Assembly (NCBI GenBank): GCA_005789825.1
Contig: SXWY01000139.1
Span: forward strand, 1-43,064
Direction: 5' to 3'
DNA: 43,064 nucleotides
Source of the DNA: Burkholderiales bacterium
GTDB lineage: Bacteria; Pseudomonadota; Gammaproteobacteria; Burkholderiales; Burkholderiaceae_C
Part shown: positions 39,588 to 43,064 of the stretch, piece by piece
Layout of the letters: the number at the start of each line of letters is the position of its first letter
How positions within the stretch are numbered: the first letter of the stretch is position 1
Notes under the pieces: model-generated
Seen by the model: only the letters and a program-made list of their open reading frames with translations
Told to the model about the DNA's origin: nothing
The model's database searches: none
Position numbers and translations under genes: made by a program

Positions 39588-39692
39588 CGCCATGCTGGCT
39601 CGGTTACTTGTGCTTTGACGTGAGGTCACTTGTGTTGTGACGCGAGGTCACTTGTGTTGTGACGCGAGGTGCTCACGCCATGCCGGCTCGGT
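39588..39692. repeat. Three 22-bp tandem repeats (39606-39671) flanked by a 17-bp direct repeat (39588-39604 / 39676-39692)
   Basis: acttgtgctttgacgtgaggtc / acttgtgttgtgacgcgaggtc / acttgtgttgtgacgcgaggtg; flanks cgccatgctggctcggt and cgccatgccggctcggt. Confidence 0.9.
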
Positions 39693-39794
39693 CGCCGCTC
39701 ACTGCAGCAAAGCTGCAATGTTCGCGTCGGCCCGACCGCCATGTCGGTCATCCACCCGTACTGTTTCACTCAAGCAAAGCAGTCACGATGAAAT

Positions 39795-39900
39795 AAGTTG
39801 CACGTTTACCCAAAACATCAGTCGGGCCGTCTGTGCGGGGATGTTTTTGCCAGCGAAAGCGCAGCAAAAAGCATACCGGCGCGGACGGTCATGCCAATGA
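39795..39900. repeat. Palindromic repeat element copy A (~106 bp)
   Basis: aagttgcacgtttacc...ggccgtctgtgcggggatgtttttgccagcgaaagcgcagcaaaaagcataccggcgcggacggtcatgccaatga. Confidence 0.9.
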
Positions 39901-39909
39901 TTCATCACG

Positions 39910-40014
39910 AAGTTACACGTGTACCAACAGCAACTCGACAGGCCGTCTGTGCGGGGATGTTTTTGCCAGCGAAAGCGCAGCGATGCATACCGGCGCGGAC
40001 GGTCATGCCAATGA
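39910..40014. repeat. Palindromic repeat element copy B (~105 bp)
   Basis: aagttacacgtgtacc...ggccgtctgtgcggggatgtttttgccagcgaaagcgcagcgatgcataccggcgcggacggtcatgccaatga; core identical to copy A except aaaaa versus gat. Confidence 0.9.
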
Positions 40015-40046
40015 CTTTCTGCAACGCTTACAAAGCAGCAAAGAAG

Positions 40047-40967
40047 CTATGCGCCTGGATAAAACGGCTTACCCAAAGACGCCGGCATATTCACACGAAT
40101 CCATTGCGGATTGCGAGAAATCAGCGCCAACACGACAATCGTCGCCACATACGGCAACATGCTCAAAAACTGACTCGGCACCTCCACGCCCGTGGCCTGC
40201 AAATGAAATTGCAGCATGGTGACCCCGCCAAATAAATAGGCACCCAACAAAATACGCGCCGGTCGCCACGTGGCGAACGTCGTGAGCGCCAAGGCAATCC
40301 AGCCTTTGCCCGCAATCATGCCCTCGACCCACAACGGTGTGTAAATCACCGAAATATAAGCACCCGCCAAACCACACAAGGCACCACCGCACACCACGGC
40401 CGCCAGCCGAATACTGCGCACCGGATAACCCAAGGCATGGGCGGACTGCGGTGACTCGCCGACAGCGCGCAACACCAAGCCAGCACGGCTGCGCTGCAAA
40501 AACCAAATCAATCCCAAGGTCATGGCGATCGCCAAATACACCATGGGATGGTGACGAAACAAGGCTACACCCACCAGCGGTAAATCGGACAAATACGGCA
40601 CTTCATAACTCAACCGCTCGGGCAATTTGGCCTGCACGTAACTCGTGCCAACAAACGCCGAAAAACCCACGCCAAACAAACTCAGCGCCAAGCCTGTGGC
40701 GTATTGGTTGGTGTTCAAGCCAATCACCAAGGCACCAAAGAACAAGGACAACAACGCACCGGCTCCCATGCCAGCCAAAAAGCCCAACAGATCGCTGCCC
40801 GTGTTCACCACCGTGGCGTAGCCGGCGATCGCCGCGCAGAGCATCATGCCTTCTGCACCCAAATTGACGATACCGGCTTTTTCATTGATCAACAAACCCA
40901 AAGCCGCAATGGCCAATACCGTGCCAGCACTCAATGTGGCTGCCATCAACAAAGCATAGGTTTCCAT
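40047..40967 (-). CDS. ABC transporter permease (BMP/nucleoside type, second permease)
   Basis: TVLAIAALGLLINEKAGIVNLGAEGMMLCAAIAGYATV; LRAVGESPQSAHALGYPVRSIRLAAVVCGGALCGLAGAYISV. Confidence 0.93.
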   Translation of the reverse strand: METYALLMAATLSAGTVLAIAALGLLINEKAGIVNLGAEGMMLCAAIAGYATVVNTGSDLLGFLAGMGAGALLSLFFGALVIGLNTNQYATGLALSLFGVGFSAFVGTSYVQAKLPERLSYEVPYLSDLPLVGVALFRHHPMVYLAIAMTLGLIWFLQRSRAGLVLRAVGESPQSAHALGYPVRSIRLAAVVCGGALCGLAGAYISVIYTPLWVEGMIAGKGWIALALTTFATWRPARILLGAYLFGGVTMLQFHLQATGVEVPSQFLSMLPYVATIVVLALISRNPQWIRVNMPASLGKPFYPGA

Positions 40968-42067
40968 CAGACAAGCCCCCTGCTGGTTGCACTGCGCCAG
41001 CGCAACCGATAGTTCATCAACACATCACAAGCCAGCAAACAAAACAGCAGCAAGCCTTGGAACACGCCCGTGAGTGATTTGGGCAAACCCAATCGGGATT
41101 GCGCCAATTCACCACCGATATAAAACATGCTCATCAAAATGGCTGAGAACACCATGCCCACCGGGTGCAAGCGCCCCACAAACGCCACGATGATCGCCGC
41201 AAAACCATAGCCCACCGGCACATAAGGGGTGAGCTGACCGATCGGTCCCGCCACTTCCAACGCACCCGCCAAACCGGCGCATGCCCCTGACACCAACAGC
41301 GCAACCCAAATGGCACGGCGCGATGAAAACCCGGCGTAACGTGCTGCCGCTGGCGACAAGCCGCCAATTTGCTGCGCCCAACCTGCGCGGGTGCGGAACA
41401 TGAACACCCACAGCGCCAACACGCCCGCCAGCGCCAGCAACGCGCCAATGTTCACCCGCGATCCTTTAAACAAACGCGGCACTTGTGTGGCGACTTCAAA
41501 GGTTTTGGTTTGGGGAAAGTTGTAACCGAGCGGGTCTTTCCAAGGCCCATACACCAAATAACCCAACACCATGATGGCGACATAGACCAACATCAGGCTC
41601 ACCAAAATTTCATTGGCATGGAAGCGATCACGCAACCAGGCCGTCAGCGCCGCCCAACACATGCCACCCAACAACCCCGCACACAACACGGGGACAAAAA
41701 ACCAAGCGCCGCTGCTTTTGTCTGCCAGCAATGCCACACCAGTCGCAAACACCGCACCCATGACGTACTGGCCTTCAGCGCCGATGTTCCATACATTGGA
41801 ACGAAAACACAGCGCCAGTCCCAGTGCAATCAACAACAACGGGGTGGCCTTGACCACCAATTCGCCCAAGGCATAGCCGCTGCGAATAGGCTCCCAAAAA
41901 AACACCAACAAACCTTTGACCGGGTCTTTGCCCAGCGCCATGAACAACAACACGCCCAAAATGACGGTCAAAACCAAGGCCAACAAAGGCGATGCGATGC
42001 GCCAAAACGCAGAGGGTTCGGGTCGGGCTTCAAGTTTCCACACGTCAGTGCACCTTCTCGGTTTCAT
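40967..42067 (-). CDS. ABC transporter permease (BMP/nucleoside type, first permease)
   Basis: LLLIALGLALCFRSNVWNIGAEGQYVMGAVFATGVAL; NEILVSLMLVYVAIMVLGYLVYGPWKDPLG. Confidence 0.93.
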   Translation of the reverse strand: MKPRRCTDVWKLEARPEPSAFWRIASPLLALVLTVILGVLLFMALGKDPVKGLLVFFWEPIRSGYALGELVVKATPLLLIALGLALCFRSNVWNIGAEGQYVMGAVFATGVALLADKSSGAWFFVPVLCAGLLGGMCWAALTAWLRDRFHANEILVSLMLVYVAIMVLGYLVYGPWKDPLGYNFPQTKTFEVATQVPRLFKGSRVNIGALLALAGVLALWVFMFRTRAGWAQQIGGLSPAAARYAGFSSRRAIWVALLVSGACAGLAGALEVAGPIGQLTPYVPVGYGFAAIIVAFVGRLHPVGMVFSAILMSMFYIGGELAQSRLGLPKSLTGVFQGLLLFCLLACDVLMNYRLRWRSATSRGLV

Positions 42068-43064
42068 CGGTCCATAAACCGCTCATCCAACTGCCGATTT
42101 TGGCCACGGTGGCTTGCGCCCGAGATAAAGACGGCGACATGCGACCTTGCGCCATGACATGCATGCGGTCACAGAGTTCAAACAATTCATCCAACTCTTC
42201 GCTGACCACCAGCACGGCGCAACCGGCGTCGCGCAACGCCATGAGGGCCGATCGGATTTGCGCCGCAGCACCGACATCCACGCCCCAAGTTGGTTGCGAC
42301 ACGATCAACAAACGCGGGGCGGCATCGATCTCTCGGCCGACGATGAACTTTTGCAAATTGCCGCCCGACAAAGACTGCGCAGCCGCCTGTGGGCCACCTG
42401 CTTTGACTTGGTATGTGGCGATGATGGCGCTGGCTTGTGCAGCCAATGCCGACATGTTGACCCAACCCGAGCGGCTGATGGCTTCATGGCGGGTGAGCAA
42501 CAGGTTGTGCGCCAAACTCAGACCCGGTACGGCACCGCGACCGAGTCGTTCATCGGGCACAAAATGCAAACCCAGCGCACGGCGTTGCGCCGGGTCACGC
42601 TGCCCCACCGGTTGTCCTGCCAAACGAATACTGTCAGGCGCGGCCCGCACATCTTCACCGCTCAATGCATACAGCAACTCGCGCTGGCCGTTGCCCGATA
42701 CACCCGCAATGCCGACGATTTCACCTTGGTGGACTTGTAAATCCACGGCAGACAAATGCGTACCAAACGGATCTGAGCGGGGCAAACTGAGTTGCCGCAC
42801 ATCCAGCACCAATTCGCCATGCTGGCGTTGACTGTGAACCAATGCGGGAGGTTCGCTGCCAATCATCATCTGGCTCAAAGACGCGTTGGTTTGTTCGCGT
42901 GGATCGCATTCGCCGCTGACACGGCCACCGCGCAACACTGTGCAGTGGGTACACAACGCGCGAATCTCGTGCAACTTGTGGCTGATGTACAAAATGCTGC
43001 AGCCCTCTGCCACCAACTGTCGCAACACGGCAAACAATTTTTCTACCGCTTGAGGTGTCAACAC
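42045..43064 (-). CDS. ABC transporter ATP-binding protein, MglA/RbsA-like tandem NBD (C-terminal part, truncated by window edge)
   Basis: ILYISHKLHEIRALC end of NBD1; LSGGNLQKFIVGREIDAAPRLLIVSQPTWGVDVGAA signature of NBD2. Confidence 0.92.
   Translation of the reverse strand: MLTPQAVEKLFAVLRQLVAEGCSILYISHKLHEIRALCTHCTVLRGGRVSGECDPREQTNASLSQMMIGSEPPALVHSQRQHGELVLDVRQLSLPRSDPFGTHLSAVDLQVHQGEIVGIAGVSGNGQRELLYALSGEDVRAAPDSIRLAGQPVGQRDPAQRRALGLHFVPDERLGRGAVPGLSLAHNLLLTRHEAISRSGWVNMSALAAQASAIIATYQVKAGGPQAAAQSLSGGNLQKFIVGREIDAAPRLLIVSQPTWGVDVGAAAQIRSALMALRDAGCAVLVVSEELDELFELCDRMHVMAQGRMSPSLSRAQATVAKIGSWMSGLWTDETEKVH

Noticed and set aside
39606-40014. Possible CRISPR array in the repeat region
   Set aside because: The 22-bp units are directly tandem with no spacers, and the ~106-bp repeats occur only twice with an almost fixed short gap. 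No cas genes are present.
39637-40235. ORFs 39637-39900, 39798-40235 and 39833-40222 on the plus strand as real proteins
   Set aside because: Their sequences are translations of the palindromic repeats (duplicated CGDVFASESA / IPARTVMPM blocks), and the longer ones run antisense into the permease gene. Not convincing as coding.
42045-43064. Degenerate Walker A (GVSGNGQRELLYAL) in the second ABC domain as a sign of a pseudogene
   Set aside because: A degenerate second nucleotide-binding site is normal in MglA/RbsA/BMP-type tandem ATPases, and the reading frame is intact to the window edge.

Overview
This is a gene-dense chromosomal window from a betaproteobacterium, probably Burkholderiales/Comamonadaceae-like (inferred from gene content and order, not tested). 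Most of it is housekeeping: clpX-clpP-tig, tRNA-Leu(UAG), an RND efflux pair, squalene genes hpnCDE plus hemH, a bactofilin/M23 peptidase/RodZ-like cluster, a DEAD-box helicase, orn, an M48 protease, rsgA, rpsP-rimM-trmD-rplS, folK-pcnB-HAD-hda, purM, murJ, rpsT and argD-argF. The right-hand 9 kb is the most accessory-like part. It holds a BMP-type nucleoside ABC transporter, adenosine deaminase, an NdmA-like Rieske oxygenase, a FAD monooxygenase and a secreted HNH-nuclease-like protein. A repeat- and hairpin-rich 630-bp gap splits the transporter genes. Best candidates for follow-up: (i) the Rieske/Add/FAD/HNH plus BMP transporter locus as a modified-purine scavenging module; (ii) the ~106-bp palindromic repeats and structured leader within it; (iii) the bactofilin-M23-bactofilin-RodZ-like operon; (iv) an RBS-pairing leader before rplS; (v) an operator-like palindrome next to the RND promoter. 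No CRISPR array, rRNA, transposase or prophage was seen.
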